From VRUE01 sp963708115 (GTDB taxonomy: Bacteria; Actinomycetota; Thermoleophilia; Solirubrobacterales; 70-9), in assembly GCA_963708115.1 (NCBI GenBank), contig CAVPRX010000001.1:124001-188000 (forward strand): DNA of 64,000 nucleotides. The letters run 5' to 3'. The position numbers and the translations under genes were made by a program. Positions 1 through 9,830 of this stretch are shown here, piece after piece. Positions within the stretch are counted from its first letter, which is position 1, and the number at the start of each line of letters is the position of its first letter. The notes beneath the pieces were generated by a model, which saw only the letters and a program-made list of their open reading frames with translations, was not told the DNA's origin and ran no database searches.

Positions 1-32
1 TACCAGCGGCCGCAGGAGAGGCCACCAACTGC

Positions 33-806
33 CTAGACCTCTTGCAACGAACCTTTGAGCCGCATGACCGCCTTCGTATGCAGCTGAGAGACGCGCGACT
101 CGGTGACACCGAGCACCTCGCCGATCTCGCGCAGGGTGAGGTTCTCGTAGTAGTAGAGGGCGACGACGAGCTGCTCGCGCTCCGGCAACCCCGCAATCGA
201 CTCGGTGAGCCGGTCCTTGATCTCGCTGCCGGCGAGCGCTTCCTGCGGGTCTTCGGCGCGTGGATCGGAGATCGTGTCGAGCAGCGAGACGGAGTCACCG
301 GAGGAGTCGGAGATCGTCCAGAGCTCGTCCAGCGCGTAGACGGAGGAGTTGGCGATCTCGAGCAGCGAGGTCTGCAGTTCCTCCTCGCTCAGCCCCACTT
401 TGGCCGCCAGCTCCGCCTCGGTCGGCGCGCGCTGAAGTTCGTGCTCGAGCTTGGTCTGCGCCGCCTCGATTTCCCGCGCTCGGGAACGGACCGAGCGGGG
501 CACCCAGTCGAGCGAGCGCAGCTCGTCGATGATCGCGCCGCGGATACGCGTCATCGCGAAGGTCTCGAACTTGATCCCGCGCTCTGGCTCGAAGCGCTCG
601 ATCGCGCCGATCAGGCCCATCAGGCCGTAGGAGATCAGGTCGGCATCGTCGACATGCGAGGGCAGCCCAGCGCCGAGCCGGCCGGCGACGAACTTGACCA
701 GCGGCGAGTAGGCGACCACCAGCCGCTCCCGCGCGGTGCGGTCGCCGTCGTCCTTGTAGCGACGCCACAGGTCGCGCAGCTCTACCTCTTTTACGCCGGT
801 TTCCAT
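33..806 (-). CDS. RNA polymerase sigma factor, FliA/WhiG type
   Basis: A 257-residue sigma-70 family protein that directs RNA polymerase to a specific promoter set. Region 2 spans about residues 28-100 and includes the core-binding and -10-recognition segment FETFAMTRIRGAIIDEL (80-96). Region 3 covers about 110-160. Region 4 carries a helix-turn-helix at about 222-246 (LTLREIGEVLGVTESRVSQL). The short region 1 and this arrangement are typical of the FliA/WhiG/SigF group. No flagellar, sporulation or anti-sigma gene is visible nearby, so I cannot say which regulon it controls. It follows the recombinase gene on the same strand after 43 bp and may be cotranscribed with it. Confidence 0.9.
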   Translation of the reverse strand: METGVKEVELRDLWRRYKDDGDRTARERLVVAYSPLVKFVAGRLGAGLPSHVDDADLISYGLMGLIGAIERFEPERGIKFETFAMTRIRGAIIDELRSLDWVPRSVRSRAREIEAAQTKLEHELQRAPTEAELAAKVGLSEEELQTSLLEIANSSVYALDELWTISDSSGDSVSLLDTISDPRAEDPQEALAGSEIKDRLTESIAGLPEREQLVVALYYYENLTLREIGEVLGVTESRVSQLHTKAVMRLKGSLQEV

Positions 807-849
807 GAACTCTGCTCGATTCTATGGCCGCCGGGGCAACATTTGGGGT

Positions 850-1737
850 TCACGCGCGAGGATGGGTCGCAGCGTACGCCTCCCGCAGGCGCGCGGCGTC
901 GACCCGAGTGTAGACCTGCGTGGTCGAAATCGAGGCGTGACCGAGCAACTCCTGGATCGTGCGCAGGTCCGCCCCCCCTTCCAGCAGGTGGGTGGCAAAG
1001 CTGTGTCGCAGCGAGTGCGGCGAGACGCCGGCGGCAAGCGCGGCCTCCCGCACCCAGAGGGACAGGCGGCGGGTGACGTCGGAGTTGGAGAGGCGACGAC
1101 CGCTCTTGGAGAGAAACAATGCCGGCTCGCGCGGGTCGGTCGAGAGAGCGTGCCGGCCGCGCTCGAGGTAGCGCCGCAATGCCCGCTGGGCCGGCTCGCC
1201 GACCGGCAGCAGCCGCTCCTTGGAGCCCTTGCCGAGCACGCGCAGCTGCTCGGTCTCAAAATCGAAGGAGCGCTGGTCGAGGTTGACGATCTCCTCGCAG
1301 CGCAAGCCACAGGAATAGGCCAGCTCCAGCATCGCCCGGTCGCGCAGCTCGAGCGACGTGCGCGCCGGAATCTGCTCCAGCAGCGATCGCACCTGCTCGC
1401 CGTTCAGTACCCGCGGCAACTTTTCCTCACGCTTCGGGCTGGAGACAAGGTCGGCGGGGTTCTGCCCGACCCGTTCGGTGCGGACGAGGAAATCGAAGAG
1501 CCCGCGGATCGCGGCGAGCTTGCGCGCGACCGTCGCCGCCGCGGCACCATCGGAGGAGAGACCGGCGCCGTAGCGCCGCACGTCGCGATGGCGAACCTCG
1601 CCCGGCTCCAGCCCCCGCTCCTTCGCCCAAGCGACGAACTGGCCCAGATCGACCCCGTAGGCCTTGCGCGTGCGCTCGGCCATGCTCCGCGCCAGCAGGT
1701 CCCGGTCGTATCCCGTCAGTGCCTCTTCCCAGGTCAT
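850..1737 (-). CDS. xerD: Tyrosine site-specific recombinase XerC/XerD
   Basis: A 295-residue tyrosine recombinase of full XerC/D length that would resolve chromosome dimers at dif. The SAM-like core-binding domain covers about residues 1-90 and the catalytic domain 105-290. The catalytic set is complete: R146 (in CGLRCEEI), K170, H241 and R244 (HSLRH), H267 (LLGH) and the nucleophile Y276 (TTQVYTRV). It lies between the L,D-transpeptidase and sigma-factor genes, all on the minus strand, with no integrase-type mobile context or visible attachment site. XerC and XerD cannot be separated by inspection, so the symbol is a best guess. Confidence 0.88.
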   Translation of the reverse strand: MTWEEALTGYDRDLLARSMAERTRKAYGVDLGQFVAWAKERGLEPGEVRHRDVRRYGAGLSSDGAAAATVARKLAAIRGLFDFLVRTERVGQNPADLVSSPKREEKLPRVLNGEQVRSLLEQIPARTSLELRDRAMLELAYSCGLRCEEIVNLDQRSFDFETEQLRVLGKGSKERLLPVGEPAQRALRRYLERGRHALSTDPREPALFLSKSGRRLSNSDVTRRLSLWVREAALAAGVSPHSLRHSFATHLLEGGADLRTIQELLGHASISTTQVYTRVDAARLREAYAATHPRA

Positions 1738-1774
1738 CGCAGTTGGATTCGCCGCCCAGCGGCGCGAGCCTGCG

Positions 1775-2788
1775 CTAGCCGATGTAGATCGGGGTCCCTA
1801 CTTCCACTCGGTCATAGAGTTCTTCCACGTCGGGAATCGCCATCCGCACGCAGCCGTGCGACGCGGCGGACCCCAGCGAGTAGGTCTCTTCGGTGCCGTG
1901 GATGCCGGCGCCTTCGAAGATTCCCATCCAGCGCGCCTTGATCGGGTTCGACGGTCCCGGCGGGATCGTCTGACCGGCAAGGCTTCCAGCCCAGGAGGAG
2001 GTCGGCACGTGCCAGACCGGATTTTCTTCCTTTTCCTGGATGTCGTAGAGGCCTTCGGGCGTTTCGAGGCCTTCCTGGCCGACCGCGACCGTGTAGGTCT
2101 TCGCCAGCTTCAGGTGTTCCCAGAGACGCAGCGTGAAGGTCGCCCGGTCGAGCGTCAGGTAGGAGGGGTACTCGGCGGCGACTTCGCCAGCGGTCACCTC
2201 TGGCTTCACCGCATGCGTACGGGCGGCGATCGTGTGGTCGGCGCCGGCGTTGAGCACCGCCGCATTCAGCTGCCGCAACAGCAGGTTGTCGCGCAGCTTG
2301 CGTCCGTACTCGGCCGGGGCGATGCTGAGCGAGTCACCGCTCGGTTCGACCGTCGCGTCCTTCGCTTCCCGGTCGACGGCGCCGGCCACATGGCGCACGA
2401 AGCGGTTCACGGCCGGCTGGGAGTAGGTGATGCCGGCCGGAATGTTCTCGTCGATACTGCCACCGGTCACGTAGCGGACGACCCTTCCCGGCAGAAAGTC
2501 ATCGTGGCTCAGCGCCACGGCTTCCTCGACCGCACCATCGAGATCGGTGTGCACCTTCAGGCTCTTGCCTTCGAGGCCCCATCTGTGACCCGCGTAGCCA
2601 ACCCGCAACGAGTGGCGCAGGGGCGCCAGCAGCTCTTCCCGGACCGCGCTCTTCGCCTCGGCTTCGCTCATCCCGCCGACGTCGACACCGCCGATCGTCA
2701 CCCCGTCGGCGATCTTGCCGTCCTGGGAGCTGTCATAGGCATAGGCGGCAGCCGCCAAGACAAGCAAGGCGAGAACGCCCGCAACCAC
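1775..2788 (-). CDS. L,D-transpeptidase (YkuD) with peptidoglycan-binding-like N-terminal domain
   Basis: A cell-wall enzyme expected to form 3-3 peptidoglycan crosslinks outside the membrane. The GTG start gives a hydrophobic N-terminal anchor at residues 2-18, then a region of about 190 residues resembling the PG_binding_4/VanW-associated domain (VGGMSEAEAKSAV). The C-terminal YkuD domain carries HGTEE and the catalytic motif SHGCVRM with Cys at about residue 313. A stop codon lies 12 codons upstream and no ATG occurs between, so the GTG at 2788 is the most upstream usual start. The gene precedes the recombinase on the same strand. Confidence 0.88.
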   Translation of the reverse strand: MVAGVLALLVLAAAAYAYDSSQDGKIADGVTIGGVDVGGMSEAEAKSAVREELLAPLRHSLRVGYAGHRWGLEGKSLKVHTDLDGAVEEAVALSHDDFLPGRVVRYVTGGSIDENIPAGITYSQPAVNRFVRHVAGAVDREAKDATVEPSGDSLSIAPAEYGRKLRDNLLLRQLNAAVLNAGADHTIAARTHAVKPEVTAGEVAAEYPSYLTLDRATFTLRLWEHLKLAKTYTVAVGQEGLETPEGLYDIQEKEENPVWHVPTSSWAGSLAGQTIPPGPSNPIKARWMGIFEGAGIHGTEETYSLGSAASHGCVRMAIPDVEELYDRVEVGTPIYIG

Positions 2789-2863
2789 AGCGATTTTGGC
2801 TCTACGCCCGATATTGAAATATTAGGCACACAAGTCGGTCGTTCCGACGGATATGTTTCGACG

Positions 2864-3577
2864 GTGGCCGGCAAGGATGGAATCCGCAAGGAGATCTGGA
2901 AGGCGATGGACCGGGAGGGCGTTTCCCGCTTCCCGGGAGCCGAGGGTCGTATCCCCAACTTCGCCGGAGCCCGCCTGGCGGCCGAGAAGCTCGCCGGCAA
3001 CCGCCTCTGGAAGCGGGCGCGGGTAATCAAGGCCAACCCCGACTCTCCCCAGACCCACGCCCGGCGCACGGCTCTGGAAGAGGGCAAGACGCTGATCATG
3101 GCGGTGCCGCGCCTGCGCGACCCGCATCCGTTCCGGGTGCTGGAGCCGAAGCGGCTCTCGAAAGCGGCGATGAAAGAGGCGGCAACTATCAAGGGTGCGC
3201 TCAAGCACGGGCGCGTGGTCGCCCTCGACGATCTGCCCGAGATCGACTTCGTCCTGACTGGCTCGGTCGCGGTCAACCTGAGCGGCGCAAGGATCGGCAA
3301 GGGCGGCGGCTACAACGACCTCGAGTACGGGATCCTGATCGACGCCGGCAAGATCGACGACCACACGACGATCGCCACCACGGTCCACCCGATCCAGATC
3401 GTCCGGCGGCATCTGCCGGTCATCTCACACGACCTGCCTGTCGACCTGATCGCGACGCCGCGCGCGGTGATCGAGGTCGAGCGTCAGTACGAGCGCCCCC
3501 GCGGCATCCTCTGGGACCACCTGCAGCCGCCGCAGATCCGCGAGATACCGATCCTGGAACGGATGGGATATGCCTGA
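2864..3577 (+). CDS. 5-formyltetrahydrofolate cyclo-ligase family protein
   Basis: A 237-residue protein of the methenyltetrahydrofolate synthetase family, which converts 5-formyl-THF to 5,10-methenyl-THF with ATP. The signature loop GKGGGYNDLEYG lies about two thirds along. The N-terminal part (KDGIRKEIWKAM, then RFPGAEGRIPNF) resembles the MTHFSD-like subgroup rather than the short bacterial YgfA type, so the substrate may differ. I chose the GTG at 2864 because it keeps the conserved first helix; an ATG at 2906 would cut into it. The 3' end overlaps the next gene by 8 bp, indicating translational coupling. Confidence 0.78.
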   Translation: MAGKDGIRKEIWKAMDREGVSRFPGAEGRIPNFAGARLAAEKLAGNRLWKRARVIKANPDSPQTHARRTALEEGKTLIMAVPRLRDPHPFRVLEPKRLSKAAMKEAATIKGALKHGRVVALDDLPEIDFVLTGSVAVNLSGARIGKGGGYNDLEYGILIDAGKIDDHTTIATTVHPIQIVRRHLPVISHDLPVDLIATPRAVIEVERQYERPRGILWDHLQPPQIREIPILERMGYA

Positions 3578-4493
3578 TTCCCAGACGGTGCTGAGCGGCT
3601 CGGTCGTCTTCCCCGCCTCCGACTACGGCAATGCCGATCCGGACTGGCTCAAGATCGACTGGCGGGATCACCTTCGCCGGATCGAGCTGCCGGGCGCCGC
3701 GGTGAACTACGCCGAGATCGGCGAAGGCGAGCCAATCCTCTTCGTCCACGGACTGGCGGGGTGCTGGCGCAACTGGCTCGAGAACCTCCCCCACTTCGGC
3801 CGCACCCACCGGGCCATCGCCCTTGACCTGCCCGGCTTCGGCGCGAGCCCGATGCCCTCATGGCCGATCGACATGCCCGCATACGGTCGCCTCATCCATG
3901 ACTTCTGCGAGAAGCTCGGCATCGACCGGGTCGCGGCTCTCGTCGGCAACTCGATGGGCGGCTTCGCCGCCACCGAGGCCGTGATCGACCAGCCCTCGCG
4001 CTTCGAGCGACTGGTCCTCGTCTCTGCCGCGGGCATCAGCTTCGCCGAGGCGCGGGGAAGGGAAGCAACCGCCTTTGCCCACACCGTCAGAGCCGCCGCG
4101 GTCGTCCTGCTCGGCGGACACCCGAGCGTGCACTTCCTCTCCCGGCGGCGAAGCCGTCAGATCGGCTTCGGCCCGCTCGTCAACTACCCGAGCCGCCTGC
4201 GCCCGGAGCTGCTCTGGGAGCAGATCGAACCCTCGATCCGGGCCCCCGGCTTTGCCCAGGCGGCCACTTCGATCGCCGGTTACGACACCCGCGATCGCCT
4301 GCCGGAGATCGAGGTCCCGACGATGGTCGTATGGGGATTGCGAGACAGGATCGTCCCGGTCGAGGCTGCGATCGGCTACCACCGCCTGATCCCCGAGTCG
4401 CGCCTTGAGCTCTTCGAGCGCACCGGCCACGTGCCGCAGATGGAGCGGCCGGAGCGCTTCAACCGGCTGCTCGACACGTTCGTCGCCGACTAG
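3570..4493 (+). CDS. Alpha/beta-fold hydrolase
   Basis: A 307-residue soluble alpha/beta hydrolase. The oxyanion-hole HG occurs at residues 60-61, the nucleophile elbow GNSMGG gives Ser128, an acidic residue follows in WGLRDRIVP, and the histidine is in RTGHVPQME near the C terminus, so the triad looks complete. The family includes esterases, lipases, epoxide hydrolases and C-C hydrolases, and the substrate cannot be read from the sequence. The start overlaps the cyclo-ligase gene by 8 bp. The 3' end converges on ilvD with only 12 bp between them. Confidence 0.85.
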   Translation: MPDSQTVLSGSVVFPASDYGNADPDWLKIDWRDHLRRIELPGAAVNYAEIGEGEPILFVHGLAGCWRNWLENLPHFGRTHRAIALDLPGFGASPMPSWPIDMPAYGRLIHDFCEKLGIDRVAALVGNSMGGFAATEAVIDQPSRFERLVLVSAAGISFAEARGREATAFAHTVRAAAVVLLGGHPSVHFLSRRRSRQIGFGPLVNYPSRLRPELLWEQIEPSIRAPGFAQAATSIAGYDTRDRLPEIEVPTMVVWGLRDRIVPVEAAIGYHRLIPESRLELFERTGHVPQMERPERFNRLLDTFVAD

Positions 4494-4505
4494 CTGCGCC
4501 AGCGC

Positions 4506-6188
4506 CTAGCTGGTTATCGCGCCCTGGGCGGCGGAGGAGACCGTCGCCATGTACTTGGCCATCACGCCGCGCTCGAAGAGCGGCTTGGGCGATTCGTACT
4601 CCGCCACCCGCTTGGCGATCTCCTCGTCCGAGAGGGCCACGTCGAGACGCCTGGCGTCGATATCAAGGGTGATCTCGTCGCCCTCGCGGATCGCCGCTAT
4701 AGGGCCTCCCTTGACCGCCTCTGGGGCGACGTGGCCCACCATCAGGCCGCGGGTGGCGCCGGAGAAGCGCCCGTCGGTGAGCAGCGCCACCTCCTCGCCC
4801 AGGCCCTCGCCGACTATCGCCGCCGTGACTTGCAGCATCTCGCGCATGCCGGGGCCGCCCACCGGGCCCTCGTTGCGGATCACGATGATGTCGCCGGGAC
4901 GGATCGCCTGCTCCTTGACGGCGCGGAAGCACTCCTCTTCGGACTCGAAGACACGAGCCGGGCCAACCTGCTTCTTTCGCTCGGTGCCGGCGAGCTTGAC
5001 CACGGCGCCATCGGGAGCGAGGTTGCCGCGCAGGATCGCCAGACCGCCTTCGACCTTGAGCGGATCCGAGAGGGGCCGCACGACTTCCTGCCCGTCCGCC
5101 TCGCTCGCCACCTCGGCCTCTTCGCCGATCGTGCGCCCGCTGACCGTGATCGCGTCTCCGTGCAGCTTCCCCGCTTCGGCGAGCCGCTTGAGGATCAGCG
5201 GCACGCCGCCGGCGCGGTAGAGGTCGGTAGCGACGAAGCGTCCGCCGGGCTTCAGATCGGCCAGCAGCGGAGTTTCGCGTGAGATCCGCTCGAAGTCGTC
5301 CATGCCAAGCTCGATGCCGGCCTCGTGGGCAAGGGCGATCAGGTGCAGGACGACGTTGGTCGAGCCGCCGGATGCACAGGCGCAGGCAATCGCGTTCTCC
5401 AGCGAGTCGCGGGTGATCACTTGGCTCGGCTTCAGGTCGTCAGCCAGCACACGCATCACCAGCTCGCCGATCTTCTCGGCGACGCTTCCCTTCTCGTCGT
5501 CTTCGGCCGGAACCATCGCCGAGCCGCCGGGGCTGATCCCCAGCGCCTCGAAGGCACAGGCCATCGTGTTGGCGGTGAACTGGCCGCCGCAGGCGCCGGC
5601 GCCGGGGCTGGCCACGCCCTCGAGCTCGTTCAGTTCCTCGTCGGTCAGATTGCCGGCCGCGTGCGCGCCGACGGCCTCGAAGATGTCGAGGATGGTCACG
5701 TCGCGGCCGTGCCAGCGACCCGGCGCGATCGAGCCGCCGTAGAGCAGGACGGAGGGCACGTCGAGCCTGGTCAGCGCCATCGCGCAGCCCGGAATCGTCT
5801 TGTCGCAGGCGCAGAGTGCGACGATCGCGTCGAACTGGTAGCCACGTGCCATCAGCTCGATCGAGTCGGCGATCACCTCGCGGCTGATCAGCGAGGTCTT
5901 CATTCCCTGCGTGCCCATCGTGATCCCGTCGGAGATGGCGACGGTGTTGAACTCCATCGGCGTGCCACCGGCGGCACGCACGCCCTCCTTGACGTGCTCG
6001 GCGAGGCCGCGCAGATGGAAGTTGCAGGGCATCGCCTCGGTCCAGGTGTTGGCGATGCCGATCGTCGGCCGGCTGAGCGCATCGTCGTCGAAGCCGACGC
6101 CCTTCATGTAGGCACGCGCGTGGGCGCGCTCGGGGCCGTCGAAGACGACGCTGGAGCGAGGTCGGGGAAGTGCGGTCTTGGTGGTCAT
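4506..6188 (-). CDS. ilvD: Dihydroxy-acid dehydratase
   Basis: A 560-residue IlvD/Edd family dehydratase acting in valine, leucine, isoleucine and pantothenate synthesis (2,3-dihydroxy acid to 2-keto acid). The three cysteines expected to ligate the Fe-S cluster are present: C55 (EAMPCNFH), C128 (LCACDKT) and one in GAGACGGQFTANT near residue 200. The segment LTDGRFSGATRGLMVGH is characteristic of the C-terminal domain. Length matches the family. It stands alone, away from ilvB, ilvC and ilvE, downstream of thiD on the same strand with a hairpin between them. No T-box or leader peptide is evident. Confidence 0.97.
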   Translation of the reverse strand: MTTKTALPRPRSSVVFDGPERAHARAYMKGVGFDDDALSRPTIGIANTWTEAMPCNFHLRGLAEHVKEGVRAAGGTPMEFNTVAISDGITMGTQGMKTSLISREVIADSIELMARGYQFDAIVALCACDKTIPGCAMALTRLDVPSVLLYGGSIAPGRWHGRDVTILDIFEAVGAHAAGNLTDEELNELEGVASPGAGACGGQFTANTMACAFEALGISPGGSAMVPAEDDEKGSVAEKIGELVMRVLADDLKPSQVITRDSLENAIACACASGGSTNVVLHLIALAHEAGIELGMDDFERISRETPLLADLKPGGRFVATDLYRAGGVPLILKRLAEAGKLHGDAITVSGRTIGEEAEVASEADGQEVVRPLSDPLKVEGGLAILRGNLAPDGAVVKLAGTERKKQVGPARVFESEEECFRAVKEQAIRPGDIIVIRNEGPVGGPGMREMLQVTAAIVGEGLGEEVALLTDGRFSGATRGLMVGHVAPEAVKGGPIAAIREGDEITLDIDARRLDVALSDEEIAKRVAEYESPKPLFERGVMAKYMATVSSAAQGAITS

Positions 6189-6241
6189 ACAGAGAGAATT
6201 TACTGACGAGGTTCAGAGGTCGGCAGGCAAGGACGCAGGGA

Positions 6242-6257
6242 GGCCGAAATAGCAGCG

Positions 6258-6267
<10 letters not shown>
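6242..6267 (-). terminator. Hairpin spanning the thiD stop codon
   Basis: GGCCGAAATAGC (6242-6253) pairs with GCTATTCGGCC (6257-6267) around a 3-nt loop, giving an 11-bp stem with one bulged A. The thiD stop codon lies inside the stem, and ilvD begins 70 bp further on in the same direction. There is no U-tract, so this may be a weak or Rho-assisted terminator, or an mRNA-processing structure. Confidence 0.45.
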
Positions 6268-7091
<824 letters not shown>

Positions 7092-7103
7092 CGAATCTCC
7101 AGA

Positions 7104-8231
7104 CTAGATGTCGGATGGTGGTTTCAGGTTCGTGCGGACGTAGACGCCGACGAGAGAGCAGCTGACGTAGCCGAGCGCCTCGAGGTCCGCGAGCGCCGCC
7201 GCGACCTCACCGGCAGCGAGCCCGAGACTGGTCGCGACCGCATCGCATGTCTCCGCACCCAGCTCCAACGCCTCCAGAACCGAGCGTTGCGCCGGCTCCA
7301 GCGACGGACCGGCACGCTCGATTCGGCGGGCACCGGGACCAAGCATCGCGTCGAGCACGTCCTGGGCGTCGCGAACAAGGCATGCGCCCCCCGCCAGCAA
7401 GTTGTTGGGGCCCGCCGAAAGCCGCGAGCCGACAGGACCGGGGACGGCGCCGAGATCCCTGCCCAGGTCCGCGGCCAGGTCGGCCGTAATCAGCGAGCCG
7501 GATCGCTCGGCGGCCTCGACCACGACCGTCATCCCCGCAAGCGCCGCCATGATCCTGTTGCGGGCGGGAAAGGACCAGCGCCAGGCACCGGTCCTGGGCG
7601 GCAGCTCTGAGAGGACAAGGCCGCGCTCGCCGATCCGCCGCCAGAGCGAGCGGTGGGCGGCTGGGTAAGCGACGTCGGCACCGCAACCGAGGACCGCTGC
7701 CGTCAAGCCCGAGTCGATCGCCCCACGGTGGGCGCAGGCGTCGATGCCAAAAGCGAGGCCGCTGACGACCACGAGCCCGGCCGTGGCCAGTTCCTTGCCA
7801 AGCTCGCGTGCCACCTCGCGTCCGTAGCTGCTTGCCCGCCGCGACCCGACAACCGTGACCGCCTCGTCGGGCGCGAGCCGCGGCAGCAGAGTCGCGTCGC
7901 CGCGGCCGAACAACGCCCGGGGCGCATCGGCGGCGTCTATGAGGCCGACGGGAAAGAGTGGGTCGTGGCGGCAGCAGGCCCAGCACTCCGCCGCCGCGAG
8001 CTCGTCTCGCAAGCGCGCCTCGGGCACCGCATCGATCCCCGCGAGGATCTTGGTCGCCGCGTGCGGCGCCGCCACCGCGGCAAGATCCTCGTTGCCAAGC
8101 CGCAGCAGTTCCGGCGAGCGCCTGCCCGGGGCGCCGGTGGCGATCTTCTCGATGTACGGCGCCAGATGAGCGAGCAGTCGCGCGCGACGCAGGCACTCAG
8201 GGCACGCTTGCGGATTGACTTGGCTAATCAC
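7104..8231 (-). CDS. dprA: DNA-processing protein DprA
   Basis: A 375-residue DprA/Smf protein that loads RecA on incoming single-stranded DNA during natural transformation. An N-terminal stretch contains a CPEC pair, followed by the Rossmann-like core with VVGSRRASSYG, SGLAFGIDACAHRG and GSLITADLAADLGR. A C-terminal winged-helix domain (about 310-365) ends the protein. The coding region overlaps the comM stop side by 8 bp, so the two transformation-linked genes are translationally coupled. No comEA/comEC genes lie in the window. Confidence 0.92.
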   Translation of the reverse strand: MISQVNPQACPECLRRARLLAHLAPYIEKIATGAPGRRSPELLRLGNEDLAAVAAPHAATKILAGIDAVPEARLRDELAAAECWACCRHDPLFPVGLIDAADAPRALFGRGDATLLPRLAPDEAVTVVGSRRASSYGREVARELGKELATAGLVVVSGLAFGIDACAHRGAIDSGLTAAVLGCGADVAYPAAHRSLWRRIGERGLVLSELPPRTGAWRWSFPARNRIMAALAGMTVVVEAAERSGSLITADLAADLGRDLGAVPGPVGSRLSAGPNNLLAGGACLVRDAQDVLDAMLGPGARRIERAGPSLEPAQRSVLEALELGAETCDAVATSLGLAAGEVAAALADLEALGYVSCSLVGVYVRTNLKPPSDI

Positions 8232-9720
8232 GATCCCTCCTCCTCAGTTGCAATGCCTGGGCGATCTGATCTCGCCCGACCGACTCCGCGCCGGCCAGGT
8301 CGGCGATCGTGCGGGCCAGTCGCAGGACGCGATCGTGGGCACGGCCGCTGAGCCGGCGTCGCGCGTAGGACTCGGCAAGGAGCGCCGCCGCCTTCTCCTC
8401 GAGAACGCAGTCGCGCGCCTCTGCGGGGGTCGTCTCCGCGTTGCAACGACCGATACCGAGACGAGCTTCCTGCCGCTGCCTCGCGTCTGCGACCCGCTCC
8501 CGCACGCACGCTGAGGGCTCGCCCGGGGGGCCACCGATCTCCGCCGCGCTGGGCTGGCGGATCGCGACGAGAATGTCGAGGCGATCGGCGAGGGCGCCGC
8601 TGAGGCGACCCTGATAGCGGCGCACGGCGAGTGGCGCACAGCTGCACTCCGGGTCGGCCTCACCGCGTCCGCACGGACAGGGGTTGGAGGCGGCGACCAG
8701 CATGAAGCGGCAAGGCAGGCGACGGTTCGAACCGGCACGCGAGATCGTCACCCAGCCGCTCTCGAGCGGTGCTCGCAGGGCCTCCAACGCGTCGCGCCGA
8801 AACTCGCAGAGCTCATCGAGAAAAAGGACACCGCGGTGAGCGAGTGTCGCCTCTCCAGGTCCCGGCGGGTTGCCGCCGCCGATCACACCGGCGGGGCTGA
8901 CGGTGTGATGGGGACCCCGAAACGGCCTGCCGCCACCAAAACCATCGCTGAGGCGTCCACAAGCGCTGGCGATCCTTGCAACCTCCAGGGCCTCAACGGC
9001 GCTCAACGGCGGCAGAATCGAGGGCAGGCGACTGGCGGCAAGCGACTTGCCTGCGCCGGGAGGGCCGACCATCAGCAGGCTGTGGCCACCCGCCGCCGCG
9101 ACCTCGAGCGCATAGCGGAGGTGTGGCTGACCACGCAGATCGGCAAGATCGGGACCGCCGGGCCCAGAGGTCAACGGCAGCGACAGTGGCGGCGGCGAAT
9201 CTGGCTTCCACTCACCCCCGGCCAGTTCTGGGATCTGCATGAAGTGATCGAGAGGCAATACCTCGATTCCGTCGACGAGCGCCGCCTCGGGGCCGTTCTC
9301 GGCCGGGACCACAAGTGCTTCGGCGCCCTGCTCGCGGGCTGCCTCCGCCATTGCAAGCACTCCCGGAATCGGGCGCACGGTGCCGTCCAAGGCCAGCTCG
9401 CCGGCCATCGCGAGACGTGGCAGACGCTCCCAGTCGAGCTGACCGGATGCCACCAACAGTGCCACCGCGATCGGCAGGTCGAGACCGGGACCCGCCTTGC
9501 GCAGGCTGGCCGGAGCCAGGTTGGCGACGATCCGCCGCAGCGGAAAGTCGAAGGCGCAATTGGCGATCGCCGCGCGGACCCGCTCTCGCGCCTCCCGAAC
9601 GGCCGCATCGGGAAGGCCGACAACCGAGAAAGCCGGTAGGCCGCGGTGCACGTCGACCTCGACCCGCACCGGCTGGGCCGCGATGCCGTCGAGCGTGAAT
9701 GTCTGAGCCGTGGCGAGCAT
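8224..9720 (-). CDS. comM: Mg-chelatase-like AAA+ protein ComM (YifB)
   Basis: A 498-residue ComM/YifB-type hexameric helicase that promotes branch migration in natural transformation. An N-terminal Lon-protease-like domain (about 1-170) precedes the MgChlI AAA+ domain with Walker A MVGPPGAGKS and Walker B LFLDELCEF. A cysteine cluster (NPCPCGRGEADPECSC) and a C-terminal ChlI-like lid domain follow. I start at the ATG at 9720 (MLATAQTF), the conserved N terminus; longer in-frame starts add about 58 unconserved residues. Divergent from yraN, with about 110 bp between, which must hold both promoters. Confidence 0.93.
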   Translation of the reverse strand: MLATAQTFTLDGIAAQPVRVEVDVHRGLPAFSVVGLPDAAVREARERVRAAIANCAFDFPLRRIVANLAPASLRKAGPGLDLPIAVALLVASGQLDWERLPRLAMAGELALDGTVRPIPGVLAMAEAAREQGAEALVVPAENGPEAALVDGIEVLPLDHFMQIPELAGGEWKPDSPPPLSLPLTSGPGGPDLADLRGQPHLRYALEVAAAGGHSLLMVGPPGAGKSLAASRLPSILPPLSAVEALEVARIASACGRLSDGFGGGRPFRGPHHTVSPAGVIGGGNPPGPGEATLAHRGVLFLDELCEFRRDALEALRAPLESGWVTISRAGSNRRLPCRFMLVAASNPCPCGRGEADPECSCAPLAVRRYQGRLSGALADRLDILVAIRQPSAAEIGGPPGEPSACVRERVADARQRQEARLGIGRCNAETTPAEARDCVLEEKAAALLAESYARRRLSGRAHDRVLRLARTIADLAGAESVGRDQIAQALQLRRRDRD

Positions 9721-9830
9721 TGCGGCCACGCTGGCGGGTCCAGACGCGCGTGTGGTGCGCAGCTTGAAAATCTTCTGGACCGACTTTGTGACCGAAGGCA
9801 TGCGTGCGCCGGGTGTCTTAGTTTCGGCGC

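Noticed and set aside
1664..2863. Plus-strand extension upstream of the cyclo-ligase, antisense to the L,D-transpeptidase
   Set aside because: It has no domain pattern and covers a gene with catalytic motifs on the other strand.
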